The notes beneath the pieces were generated by a model. The model did not search any database. It was not told where the DNA came from and saw only the letters and a program-made list of their open reading frames with translations. This document shows, one piece after another, positions 8,035 to 14,281 of a stretch of DNA of 33,989 bases. A program made the position numbers and the translations under genes. This stretch comes from a virus: positions 1 to 33,989 of the IMG/VR virus record IMGVR_UViG_3300021197_001126; one strand, written 5' to 3'. Within the stretch, counting starts at the first letter, position 1. Every line of letters starts with the position of its first letter.

Positions 8035-8062
8035 CAGAAACCTCATAAAGAAACAACCCTTC

Positions 8063-8088
8063 CCCCCTCGAACACATGCTCAAGGGGG
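8063..8088 (-). promoter_or_regulatory. Leader hairpin before the 8034 operon
   Basis: On the minus strand CCCCCTTGA (8088-8080) pairs with TCGAGGGGG (8071-8063), nine pairs with one G-T wobble that exists only on this strand; a T-rich tract (TTGTTTCTTT) follows after AAGGG. It could be a weak terminator or a translational leader element for the gene starting at 8034. Confidence 0.5.
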
Positions 8089-8249
8089 AGGGGGTTAGAT
8101 TTGATTTGTTTTTCAGGGCGGTAGGTGTGTAACAATTCCCTACTGGCCAGCTTGCTATTTGAAAGAGTCAAACAGCGGGTCACACTCGAAAGTCCACTCC
8201 CACAGATCATGTCTGATTGGTGTAGCTATTCTTTGGCGAGAAGATACGG

Positions 8250-8342
8250 GACAGGGCGACCTGTCGCGGCTGGGCGGCTATCAAACGCCCGCAGGTGATG
8301 CTGTTGAAGTCGGCATCTGAGACTGTCATCCAAAATACAGTC
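8250..8342. ncRNA. Chain of four stem-loops, candidate structured RNA
   Basis: Four adjacent perfect inverted repeats: GACAGG-GCGA-CCTGTC (8250-8265, a GNRA tetraloop if read on the plus strand), GGGCG/CGCCC (8272-8290), GATGC/GCATC (8297-8317) and GACTGT/ACAGTC (8321-8342). Such density in a non-coding region suggests a small structured RNA or leader. The strand is uncertain: surrounding transcription is minus, but the GNRA loop favours plus. Function unknown. Confidence 0.4.
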
Positions 8343-8361
8343 ATCCTTGAGCTTGTCTACT

Positions 8362-8434
8362 GGGGTCAGATTAAAAAACGAAGGTCACGACGAATATACT
8401 CCTGCTCGTCGTGGATCTCGTTTATCCTGACCCC
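8362..8434. repeat. Nested imperfect palindrome, REP-like
   Basis: Three co-axial inverted repeats: GGGGTCAG (8362-8369) with CTGACCCC (8427-8434), AAACGA (8376-8381) with TCGTTT (8418-8423), and CACGACGA (8386-8393) with TCGTCGTG (8406-8413) around a 12-base loop; 22 paired positions in all. A GGGGTCAG foot with an internal hairpin is reminiscent of REP/RAYT palindromes. No transposase is nearby, so it would be a non-autonomous copy or a phage regulatory cruciform. Confidence 0.6.
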
Positions 8435-8587
8435 TGATTAGAATCTTGACCCCCTGTTTCCTGCCTGTCCTGCGGGCCCTGTCGCTCGGGAAGGCAAAAG
8501 GAGGGATAACCAAGGATCTCAGAACTCAACTAGGCTATAGCGGCCTGTGAGATAGGTCACGGGAGCTATCTGCCCCCCCTAAACGAA

Positions 8588-8623
8588 TCCAGCCCCCTAA
8601 CTGATAGCTGCTAGGGGGCTGGA
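8588..8623 (-). terminator. Terminator hairpin after recT
   Basis: Perfect 12-bp inverted repeat (TCCAGCCCCCTA with TAGGGGGCTGGA) with a 12-base loop, starting 22 bases past the recT stop. On the minus strand it is followed by ATTCGTTT, a poor T-tract, so termination may be partial or the hairpin may protect the 3' end. It marks the end of the early operon. Confidence 0.75.
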
Positions 8624-8644
8624 ACGCAACAGGATCGGTTCGAG

Positions 8645-9430
8645 CTACTCGTCGTGTGTCACCGGAGAAGCGTTCAACTTTGACTCGTCCGTCTGATGAG
8701 ACACATCCAACATAGCCTTGAACTCTGCAACGTCAACAGTCTTTGACCGCTGCGAGCTCAAAGATTCTGGAACATCGTCATCACCTTTCAGGATCGCGGT
8801 CGCAGTCACAGGCTCGAAGGGGATGTACTTCGCGGCTCGACGGAATACCGTTTTCTTGCCCATCTCAATATAGTGATCTCGCCAAGGACCGGATGAACCT
8901 CCGCGACTTGATGCACGCACCTTGTCTACCTCGTCCTTCGACATGAACTCAATGCGTCTGTCGCTCTCTGAGGTCACAAGGCAGTAGAACGCAAGCACGT
9001 CACCGTTGTCCTTGCCGAGTAGGTAAGCGGGAATGTGTCTGGACACCTCAAACCCGTCATACTCAAGCTCATCATTTTCGTGAACTACTCTTGCCTGAAC
9101 TGTGTAACCGGCTCGGCTAGCTAACAGCACAAGACCTTTGTAATCGACGATCAACTGTACCTCTCGGCACTGTCGCTTCGAGTTGAAGAACGGAATCAAG
9201 TGTGCATGAGTACCGTTAGGTTCAAGGCCAATCTCGCTCAGGGTCATCATCGACTTGAAGAACGATGCCTGATCAATGTCTGACCCTGCAAGTGCGGGGG
9301 TCCGACTCAGTGCAGTCAGTGTGACTGCGACCATCCTTTCAGGCGTGATGTGTGCCGGAAGCACACTTGCGAGTCGTTCTTTGAAAGCATCGCCCTGTAG
9401 GTTCTGTCGTAGTGATAGTTGCGTAGTCAT
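8645..9430 (-). CDS. recT: RecT-family single-strand annealing protein
   Basis: 261 residues, matching RecT throughout: N-terminal ITPERMVAVTLTALSRTPAL, the family hallmark LSEIGLEPNG-x-HAHLIPF (about residues 70-90), VQLIVDYKGLVLLASRAGY, then GPWRDHYIEMGKKTVFRRAAKYIPF. RecT promotes annealing of complementary single strands produced by its partner exonuclease, encoded immediately upstream with overlapping ends. Start at 9430 (ATG, GAGG seven bases upstream) preferred over a TTG two codons earlier. Last gene of the early operon. This pair would serve recombination-dependent replication, concatemer formation or repair. Confidence 0.95.
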   Translation of the reverse strand: MTTQLSLRQNLQGDAFKERLASVLPAHITPERMVAVTLTALSRTPALAGSDIDQASFFKSMMTLSEIGLEPNGTHAHLIPFFNSKRQCREVQLIVDYKGLVLLASRAGYTVQARVVHENDELEYDGFEVSRHIPAYLLGKDNGDVLAFYCLVTSESDRRIEFMSKDEVDKVRASSRGGSSGPWRDHYIEMGKKTVFRRAAKYIPFEPVTATAILKGDDDVPESLSSQRSKTVDVAEFKAMLDVSHQTDESKLNASPVTHDE

Positions 9431-9432
9431 AT

Positions 9433-10239
9433 TCAAACCTCGATCTCTTGTAGTTGCGTGTAAAAATCAGTTTCGGTCCATTCATCAAGTCGCAGTCGGC
9501 GATCAAGCTCGCATAGGTGCTGCTCCCACAATTCAATCTTGCCGTACAAGCTATCTGGCAGGACTTGAAGGCAGCAGCATCGAAACGGTGCGGAGGTTTC
9601 AACAAACACAAAGTAAAACGAGAAACGTTCTGTACCTCCGCATACTGTTTCTGCTCCGACTGTGTAGTGTGCTGCCTGTAGCCCGTACTTGTACTTGCGT
9701 ACCGAACGCAGGATTTCAGGCAGCGTACATTCGCTGATAGTTTTGAGATCAACGACGATCTTGCGTTCTGCAATGAGCTTGTCAGGCCGAAACTTGCATT
9801 GGATACTGCGATGCTTGAACCTGTAGCTCGCTTCGACTGTACCGTTCGTCGTAAACAATGCTGACGCAAACGGGTTGTCGTAGACAGCATCGCTGCAAGC
9901 GTTAGCTGTGTCCCACTCCTTGGCACTGATGATCGTTCGCGGGTCGCCTTCGTGCTGCTTCGCCCACTCCTTGAACACCTTTGTTCTGCGATCATGATTC
10001 GGTGCAGCAATGTATCGCTCCTGAACCTTGTCGGGTTCGAGAACCATGCAGTGAACTAACGATCCAAGAGCAAATGCCTTGCTGTACGACTGCTTGTATC
10101 CGTCAACGTATCGCATCTTGTAGATACTGGGTCCGCTTGCGAACGCCTTGACTTGCGAGGATGAGATCCACTGCTTGTCAGCGTGGTAATCTTCGTTGCT
10201 TTCGTCGTAACGAATAGAGTGTTCAATTGAACTTTTCAT
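9433..10239 (-). CDS. RecE-like PDDEXK exonuclease (DUF3799 type)
   Basis: 268 residues from the ATG at 10239, chosen for the CACCGGAGA leader motif at 10246-10254 and the ATGA overlap with the GNAT gene; upstream in-frame codons are not convincing. Motifs follow the RecE C-terminal/DUF3799 pattern: YHADKQWISSSQVKAF, the helix with His63 in GSLVHCMVLEPD, Asp153 in FRPDKL, Asp164 and Lys166 in VVDLKT (the D-x-E/D-x-K core), and QAAHYTVG. These are metal-dependent 5'-3' dsDNA exonucleases that expose ssDNA for the RecT partner encoded next. Length is normal for the catalytic domain alone. Confidence 0.88.
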   Translation of the reverse strand: MKSSIEHSIRYDESNEDYHADKQWISSSQVKAFASGPSIYKMRYVDGYKQSYSKAFALGSLVHCMVLEPDKVQERYIAAPNHDRRTKVFKEWAKQHEGDPRTIISAKEWDTANACSDAVYDNPFASALFTTNGTVEASYRFKHRSIQCKFRPDKLIAERKIVVDLKTISECTLPEILRSVRKYKYGLQAAHYTVGAETVCGGTERFSFYFVFVETSAPFRCCCLQVLPDSLYGKIELWEQHLCELDRRLRLDEWTETDFYTQLQEIEV

Positions 10240-10676
10240 TCTGTGTCTCCGGTGAATGAATATAGTGAAACGATACCAGCTTTGCGTTCTAACTTGAACC
10301 CAAGACTGCGTAAGAAAAACGGGAACTTCATCACGGCTTGATCGGTGATGCAAACGAAGTCGCAGTCGTTGCCGCACTTCTCTGCGTCCTTAATGATCGA
10401 GCCGATCAGCATTTTGCCAACTCCGCGATTCCAGCACGAAGGATGAACAAGCAAGCGTGAGATCACATGCGTGTTGTCTACGTCCTGCCACATTGTGTAG
10501 CCAAGGATCTCATCGTTGTCATCAATCTGAACTGTGCATACCCAAACTCTGTAGTTCGAGTTGTCCATAATCAACGAGACAGTTTCAACAGGCAACGCCT
10601 CCTTGATTGCTAGGTGTTCGATCTCCATGATGCAAGGTAGATCGTTGACTGTAGCTCTGCGTACTGCGTAAGTCAT
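10236..10676 (-). CDS. GNAT-family N-acetyltransferase
   Basis: 146 residues. The start (YAVRRATVNDLPCIMEIE) is the usual GNAT beta1-alpha1; motif A is clear in RLLVHPSCWNRGVGKML (CoA pyrophosphate loop around residues 83-89), and the end (FFLRSLGFKLER) is the C-terminal GNAT strand-helix. It would transfer an acetyl group from acetyl-CoA to an unknown amine: a host protein, a phage protein or a small molecule. It sits between an RHH regulator and the exonuclease with overlapping ends, so it is expressed with the recombination genes. RHH-GNAT pairs resemble TacAT-type toxin-antitoxin modules, but the GNAT is not diagnostic. Confidence 0.82.
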   Translation of the reverse strand: MTYAVRRATVNDLPCIMEIEHLAIKEALPVETVSLIMDNSNYRVWVCTVQIDDNDEILGYTMWQDVDNTHVISRLLVHPSCWNRGVGKMLIGSIIKDAEKCGNDCDFVCITDQAVMKFPFFLRSLGFKLERKAGIVSLYSFTGDTE

Positions 10677-10876
10677 TCTGGTTCATCCTGTTTGTGTACT
10701 TGAGGTCGGCCAACTCGAATAACATCGTTCTTGTAATGCTTGCGATCAGGCCCGATTAGTTCGTTAGATAACACGCTGCGAATGAACCCACTCACAGTCA
10801 TGTCTTGTGCTTTGCTTTGCCTGCGTAGCTCATCGAGCATTGCCTGCGTCATTGTGATCTTGACTCTCGTTGTCAT
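10673..10876 (-). CDS. Ribbon-helix-helix DNA-binding protein
   Basis: 67 residues. It begins TRVKITMTQAMLDELRRQSKAQDMTVSGFIRSVLSNEL in pieces that fit an RHH fold: a beta strand (TRVKITM), helix A (QAMLDELRRQSK) and helix B after MTVSGFIR. RHH proteins bind operators as dimers through the strand. The ATG at 10876 is two bases after the upstream stop; the longer upstream extension is a shadow. Overlap with the GNAT gene (ATGA) makes an RHH-GNAT pair. Candidate early repressor or antitoxin. Confidence 0.7.
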   Translation of the reverse strand: MTTRVKITMTQAMLDELRRQSKAQDMTVSGFIRSVLSNELIGPDRKHYKNDVIRVGRPQVHKQDEPE

Positions 10877-10878
10877 AG

Positions 10879-11184
10879 CTATACTTTCGTTAGGGGTTCT
10901 GTCTTGTTGCGAGCATTCAGTTCTTCGCGATGCGTGTCGATCAACAACTGAACGACTGCGATTTGCCTGTGCCAAAAAACATCCCCGCTCGCGATTCTGT
11001 CAGCAGTCTGCGAGATCATTGCTTCAAGGCGTTCGATCTCCGATTGTAAATAGACTGCATCTGACTCAGTGTCTGCATACCCTGCGATCTCGGTCTGCTT
11101 CCAAGAACACGCAGCCAACGCGAACACTACTCGCTTGAGAGATTGCTTTTCAGTGTCTGTGAAGTCGCTTGTAACTCGTTTCAT
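10879..11184 (-). CDS. Hypothetical early protein downstream of a hammerhead
   Basis: 101 residues from the ATG at 11184, set by AGGA eight bases upstream; everything upstream in frame belongs to a hammerhead ribozyme and intergenic sequence. The protein is helical: TEKQSLKRVVFALAACSWKQ then a long amphipathic coiled-coil-like region (LQSEIERLEAMISQTADRI). No motif or family recognised. Its mRNA 5' end would be generated by ribozyme cleavage at 11237/11236, giving a leader of about 52 bases. Confidence 0.58.
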   Translation of the reverse strand: MKRVTSDFTDTEKQSLKRVVFALAACSWKQTEIAGYADTESDAVYLQSEIERLEAMISQTADRIASGDVFWHRQIAVVQLLIDTHREELNARNKTEPLTKV

Positions 11185-11199
11185 GTCTCTATCCTGTTG

Positions 11200-11270
11200 G
11201 TAATTCTCATCAGTATTGCGAAACCACTTCGCAACAGACGGCACGCAGCCAACGTGCCGTTTCGATTCAC
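11200..11270 (-). ncRNA. Hammerhead ribozyme, type II (HHR3)
   Basis: Reading the minus strand: stem II 5' arm GUGAAUC (11270-11264), GAA plus A15.1 (11263-11260), stem III CGGCACG/CGUGCCG with a 7-base loop (11259-11239), U16.1 and cleavage-site C17 (11238, 11237; GUC), stem I UGUUGCGAA with UUCGCAAUA (about 9 pairs, 11236-11214), invariant CUGAUGA (11213-11207), and stem II 3' arm GAAUUAC (11206-11200). All core nucleotides match the consensus. Stem II has six pairs and one A-A mismatch. It lies in the 95-base gap before the 11184 gene. Confidence 0.93.
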
Positions 11271-11279
11271 AGGTTGATG

Positions 11280-12221
11280 CTACGCCGCAGCGAACGGTAC
11301 TGCATCGAAAGCGTAATCCCAAGCCTTGTCACACTCCTTGTCGGCAACACCGAGGAACGACTTCGTAACAGCGTCTAGTTTCTTGCCGTCACGAGTCTTG
11401 CGTTTGTCGTGCTGCACGAATCCTGTCACGCTGTTGACTAGCTCCCAGAGGTTGCACTTCACAACGTCCGCTGATGTGTTGCCAATCTTGTTTCGCTCCT
11501 TGAGCAAACGCGTCATCATTGACTGCAACTTCTCTTTGTGCCGCCTGTGCTTTGCAGCAGTATCAGCCGCACTCGGCTCAGGGTACAAGCTGTTATAGAA
11601 ATCGGCAGCACGAATCTCTGTCTCTCGGAAGTGATTAGCGGCTTCAACGATGCTGTCGAACCTCGCGGACAATGACTGCCACTGTTGTACTGTCTCATCG
11701 AAGTTGTCGCGGAAGTTACCGACATGCCTCAAGCTAACAGTCGTGTGTTCTACCCTTCGCATCATCTGCATGTTGGAACACGCATCTCGGTACATGCCGC
11801 ACTGTGCGGTGAATGAACCTCCGTAGTTCGCGTTGATGATGAACTTCGGCCAAAGGGTATCAAGCGGACTCGCAGACAACGCCTTGCGGTATCCGATAGT
11901 CGGCTGGACTGCAACACGATGCCCTGTATTCGGCTTGAAGAATGCACTGATCTTGACCTGATCGAGTTCGAGATCCAGACCGGCAGCTACAGTCTCGGAC
12001 AGCACTGCTACGTCCTCGCGGGTATGCGGAATGTAACCTTGCTTGACTGTGCATCGCATCCAATCCTTCCTGTCCTCTGCATCATCGAAGCACAAGCCGT
12101 AGTGTGGACTCGGAAGGTTATCAGGACCGGACAACGGCACCTTGATAACCTCGCGTGTGAACTCTTTGGCAAGGTGATCGCGAACAGCCTGCTGTACTGA
12201 GTTCAATGCTGTAGTATTCAT
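11280..12221 (-). CDS. DUF932 phage/plasmid-like protein
   Basis: 313 residues from the ATG at 12221 (AAGGA ten bases upstream). It carries the DUF932 hallmarks: FIINANYGGSFTAQ, then GMYRDACSN (Cys148) and SLRHVGNF (Arg165-His166), followed by a long helical region and NLWELVNSVTGFVQHDKR near the C-terminus (the usual N.W...N.vT...H). DUF932 proteins are widespread in phages and plasmids next to recombination genes; their biochemical function is unsettled. A near-palindrome GATCTTTAAGGATC covers the ribosome-binding site, and a hammerhead lies just upstream. Confidence 0.8.
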   Translation of the reverse strand: MNTTALNSVQQAVRDHLAKEFTREVIKVPLSGPDNLPSPHYGLCFDDAEDRKDWMRCTVKQGYIPHTREDVAVLSETVAAGLDLELDQVKISAFFKPNTGHRVAVQPTIGYRKALSASPLDTLWPKFIINANYGGSFTAQCGMYRDACSNMQMMRRVEHTTVSLRHVGNFRDNFDETVQQWQSLSARFDSIVEAANHFRETEIRAADFYNSLYPEPSAADTAAKHRRHKEKLQSMMTRLLKERNKIGNTSADVVKCNLWELVNSVTGFVQHDKRKTRDGKKLDAVTKSFLGVADKECDKAWDYAFDAVPFAAA

Positions 12222-12227
12222 AGAGTT

Positions 12228-12241
12228 GATCCTTAAAGATC
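12228..12241 (-). promoter_or_regulatory. Near-palindrome over the ribosome-binding site of the DUF932 gene
   Basis: GATC-TTTAAG-GATC on the minus strand, containing the AAGGA that serves the ATG at 12221. It could be a protein operator or a small RNA hairpin gating translation after ribozyme cleavage upstream. Only the symmetry is seen; the function is inferred. Confidence 0.35.
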
Positions 12242-12256
12242 GAGTAGTTGTGTCCT

Positions 12257-12311
12257 GTCTCATCAGTGCGGGTCGGACGTTAGCCCCGCAGACGCCCGAA
12301 GGCGTTTCGAC
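12257..12311 (-). ncRNA. Hammerhead ribozyme, type II (HHR1)
   Basis: Minus strand: stem II 5' arm GUC (12311-12309), GAA plus A15.1 (12308-12305), stem III CGCC-UUCG-GGCG (12304-12293, closed by a stable UUCG tetraloop), U16.1 (12292), C17 (12291; cleavage site GUC), stem I UGCGGG (12290-12285) with CCCGCA (12272-12267) around a 12-base loop, CUGAUGA (12266-12260), stem II 3' arm GAC (12259-12257). All invariant nucleotides are present and every stem is perfectly paired. It fills the gap between the 12315 stop and the DUF932 gene. Confidence 0.95.
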
Positions 12312-12314
12312 TCA

Positions 12315-12779
12315 CTAGCTCCCCTGCGGGACACGCCTGTGGATCTGACCGCAATGTATCCACTGCGGTTGGTACTCAGTGCCACGTTCTCGAACCTTGA
12401 ACATGCCTGTGTCATCACGAACTTCAACGATCTCCCACTCTGTTGCGTCCGGCAGACCGTTCAGCACTACGATCTGACCGATGTGATTCGACCTACGACC
12501 TTGATCTTCTGCAACAAGGGATTCAATGGTATCGAAGTGCGTGTCTTTGAGCATCAGCCTGCGACCTCCGTGCCTTACAAAGTGTGATGATGCGTTACTG
12601 AACTGCAAAGCGTATACCCGCAGCCATCTTTTCCTGCCCTCGACCTGAACGCGATACCTCGTCGGGCTACCTGTCGGTGAGGTGTACCCGAACTGATCGA
12701 GCTTGGGACGTGGTGGTGTACCCTTCGTCGTTGCCTTGACGATAGGTAAGTCGAGGTAGGTTACTGCTACATTACTCAT
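12315..12779 (-). CDS. Hypothetical early protein (154 aa)
   Basis: Start at 12779 (MSNVAV) preferred over 12791. 154 residues, basic, beta-rich by inspection: a Lys/Pro-rich N-terminus, then FGYTSPTGSPTRYRVQVEGRKRW in two strands, a central FVRHGGRRLML and a C-terminal small-barrel-like part (HIGQIVVLNG, EWEIVEVRDDTG). No family recognised; it might bind nucleic acid. The stop codon lies three bases before hammerhead HHR1, so the ribozyme cuts immediately behind this gene. Confidence 0.55.
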   Translation of the reverse strand: MSNVAVTYLDLPIVKATTKGTPPRPKLDQFGYTSPTGSPTRYRVQVEGRKRWLRVYALQFSNASSHFVRHGGRRLMLKDTHFDTIESLVAEDQGRRSNHIGQIVVLNGLPDATEWEIVEVRDDTGMFKVRERGTEYQPQWIHCGQIHRRVPQGS

Positions 12780-12827
12780 AGTTTGTCTCATCTGTAAAAG
12801 GTTGTAGTGAAAGTATCAACGTCTGTT

Positions 12828-13598
12828 CTACTCTTGCGACTTCTCAACTTCGTTCAGGATCTCAAGGATTGGATCGTTGTTCGCATTGGACACTACTTCG
12901 TTGATGTCCTCTGCTTCCTCGCACTCGACTACTGTCTGCTCTGCATCAGATACTTCGGTGAACGACTCGCTGCTGAAAAACATCTTGCTTGATAGCTCTG
13001 CGAATCGCTTGCTGAGTTCCTGTCGCGTGATGCAGTCTGCGATCTTTCGATCAATCTGCGACTCGATTCTGCCTCCCATGTCGTTATCGTCCATGACTTG
13101 CTCGATGATCTCTGAAATCTCATCAGTCATGTCGGAGGGGTCAACATGCTCGCTGATCTTCTCTTGCCAATCAACGTGATCGTCAATGTCGAACTCATCA
13201 AGTCGATCAGTAATCATGTCACTGACACCTGAGTCGTAGTTCAGCCAATGATCGAGGTCGATGTAGTCCGACATGTCGATAACCTCAAGCACGTTAGTAA
13301 CCTGATCGCACATGTCGTAGTTTTGAAGAACGTCCTCGACGATACTCGTAAAGTCATAGTCGTTCACAGCGTCCTCAATGTCCTGCGATATGTCATAACT
13401 ATCCATCGCGGAGGTAACAGCAGTGTCGATATGCTCTGGCATGTCATCGAGCCTGTGACCGAAACCTTCAATGTCGTCCTCCTGTCGTAGCTGTGTTCTC
13501 TCGATCTGCTTGAGCAGCTTGTGTTGCTTCTGCATGTCAACGGTGCAAAGGAAACGGATGTTGCTTGCGAGAGTCTTGATGCTTGATACGATCTTCAT
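12828..13598 (-). CDS. Acidic repetitive early protein (256 aa)
   Basis: 256 residues, strikingly acidic. It repeats a unit of about 20-30 residues with DMSD/DDYD-type cores, for example DISQDIEDAVNDYD, SIVEDVLQNYDM and DMSDYIDLDHW, between residues 60 and 160. The N-terminus is basic and helical (KIVSSIKTLASNIRFL); the tail is Glu-rich. Such acidic repeat proteins can mimic DNA or act as scaffolds, but nothing specific is recognised. SD CAGGAAA precedes the ATG at 13598. Hammerhead HHR2 lies in its 5' leader. Confidence 0.6.
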   Translation of the reverse strand: MKIVSSIKTLASNIRFLCTVDMQKQHKLLKQIERTQLRQEDDIEGFGHRLDDMPEHIDTAVTSAMDSYDISQDIEDAVNDYDFTSIVEDVLQNYDMCDQVTNVLEVIDMSDYIDLDHWLNYDSGVSDMITDRLDEFDIDDHVDWQEKISEHVDPSDMTDEISEIIEQVMDDNDMGGRIESQIDRKIADCITRQELSKRFAELSSKMFFSSESFTEVSDAEQTVVECEEAEDINEVVSNANNDPILEILNEVEKSQE

Positions 13599-13632
13599 TG
13601 TGTTTTCCTGTTGGAAGAATTGTTATTGGCTT

Positions 13633-13686
13633 GTCTCATCAGAGGACAGGTAGCCAACCTGCCCTGACGCCCGCAGGCGTTTCGAC
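13633..13686 (-). ncRNA. Hammerhead ribozyme, type II (HHR2)
   Basis: Minus strand: stem II 5' arm GUC (13686-13684), GAA plus A15.1 (13683-13680), stem III CGCC-UGCG-GGCG (13679-13668), U16.1 (13667), C17 (13666; GUC site), stem I AGGGCAGG (13665-13658) with CCUGUCCU (13650-13643), eight pairs with one G-U, loop UUGGCUA, CUGAUGA (13642-13636), stem II 3' arm GAC (13635-13633). The ribozyme begins on the base after the upstream stop codon (TAG, 13689-13687). Stem I differs in sequence from HHR1 but keeps pairing. Confidence 0.95.
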
Positions 13687-13923
13687 CTAGCATCCGAACG
13701 AGTACTCTTTCGTCTGCTGCACAATCAAATACTCTTTCGGGTCAAAGTCGTACATGCTCTTGTCGGATGACAGGCACAGGTACTTGACCTTGAGATCCAT
13801 TTGCTCTGCGAACTGTCTTGCGAACTGCATTGCCTCCTGCCGTTTGCCTCGTATGTGGAACCACTCGAACTGTGGGTGTGAGGTCCATCTGCTGTCGCCT
13901 GCGTAGTGAATCATATAGAACAT
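13687..13923 (-). CDS. Small hypothetical early protein (78 aa)
   Basis: 78 residues from the ATG at 13923, identified by the CACCGGAGA leader motif at 13932-13940. It starts MFYMIHYAGDSRW and has one helix (KRQEAMQFARQFAEQM) between strands: a small alpha/beta protein with aromatic residues. No domain recognised. The stop codon abuts hammerhead HHR2 directly, so cleavage leaves this mRNA with a short structured 3' end. Confidence 0.55.
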   Translation of the reverse strand: MFYMIHYAGDSRWTSHPQFEWFHIRGKRQEAMQFARQFAEQMDLKVKYLCLSSDKSMYDFDPKEYLIVQQTKEYSFGC

Positions 13924-13972
13924 TGTGTTTTTCTCCGGTGTAAGTAGTGAAAGTGAAAGTGTGCTGCGTGTC

Positions 13973-14266
13973 CTACAGGTCAGCAGGTTCTTCGGCTGCG
14001 TAGAATGTGTCGTCAAGTTCAATAGCCTTGTCGCCGAGTAGGTCACCGAGTGTGTCGATGAACTCCAACTGCTTGCACTCACGACTGTCACCGTAGTGAT
14101 GAAGCATCGACTCTTCGAACTCTTCGTGCTTGTCCATCGCTGCGTCGAGCAGGATGTTGCTGATCTTCTGTAGCTGCTGTCGTGCGTGTTCTGTATCGCC
14201 TTGTGCTGCGAGGCAAGTTGCGATTGCGTTTGCGACGCCTGTTGCTGTGTATCGTGTGTTAGCCAT
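13973..14266 (-). CDS. Small hypothetical early protein (97 aa)
   Basis: First gene of the early operon. Start at 14266 (MANTRYTATG) chosen for AGGA eight bases upstream; the longer in-frame extension runs through hammerhead HHR4 and is not credible. 97 residues, helical, acidic C-terminal half (KHEEFEESML, FIDTLGDLLGDKAIELDD). No motif or family recognised. After ribozyme cleavage at 14327/14326 its leader would be about 60 bases. Confidence 0.55.
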   Translation of the reverse strand: MANTRYTATGVANAIATCLAAQGDTEHARQQLQKISNILLDAAMDKHEEFEESMLHHYGDSRECKQLEFIDTLGDLLGDKAIELDDTFYAAEEPADL

Positions 14267-14281
14267 GTCTCTGTTCCTGTT

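Larger units (their letters stand above)
8035..8644. other. Non-coding stretch between recT and the next operon
   Basis: About 610 bases without a supported gene. It holds, from right to left, the recT terminator hairpin (8588-8623), TGACCCC-type repeats (8428, 8448), a nested palindrome (8362-8434), four consecutive stem-loops (8250-8342) and a C-rich leader hairpin (8063-8088). The rest (about 8440-8585) includes GATAG/CTATC and ATCTCA/TGAGAT inverted repeats. Promoter elements for the operon starting at 8034 should lie here, but no convincing -35/-10 pair was identified. Confidence 0.7.

Noticed and set aside
8026-8040. CUGAUGAGAC at the start of the gene at 8034, resembling the ribozyme core.
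   Set aside because: No adjacent stem I hairpin, no GAAA and no GUC in suitable position.
156-8455. Repeated TGACCCC/GGGGTCA sequences considered as a CRISPR or iteron array.
   Set aside because: Irregular spacing, both orientations and only 7-8 bases; no spacers. Reported as REP-like instead.
12770-12842. Fifth hammerhead-like trace: GUC at the start, GAC at the end, same spacing, with CAGAUGA in place of CUGAUGA and GCAA in place of GAAA.
   Set aside because: Two core boxes are broken and stems I and III do not pair; at most a decayed copy. The 5' part is also coding (gene end at 12828).
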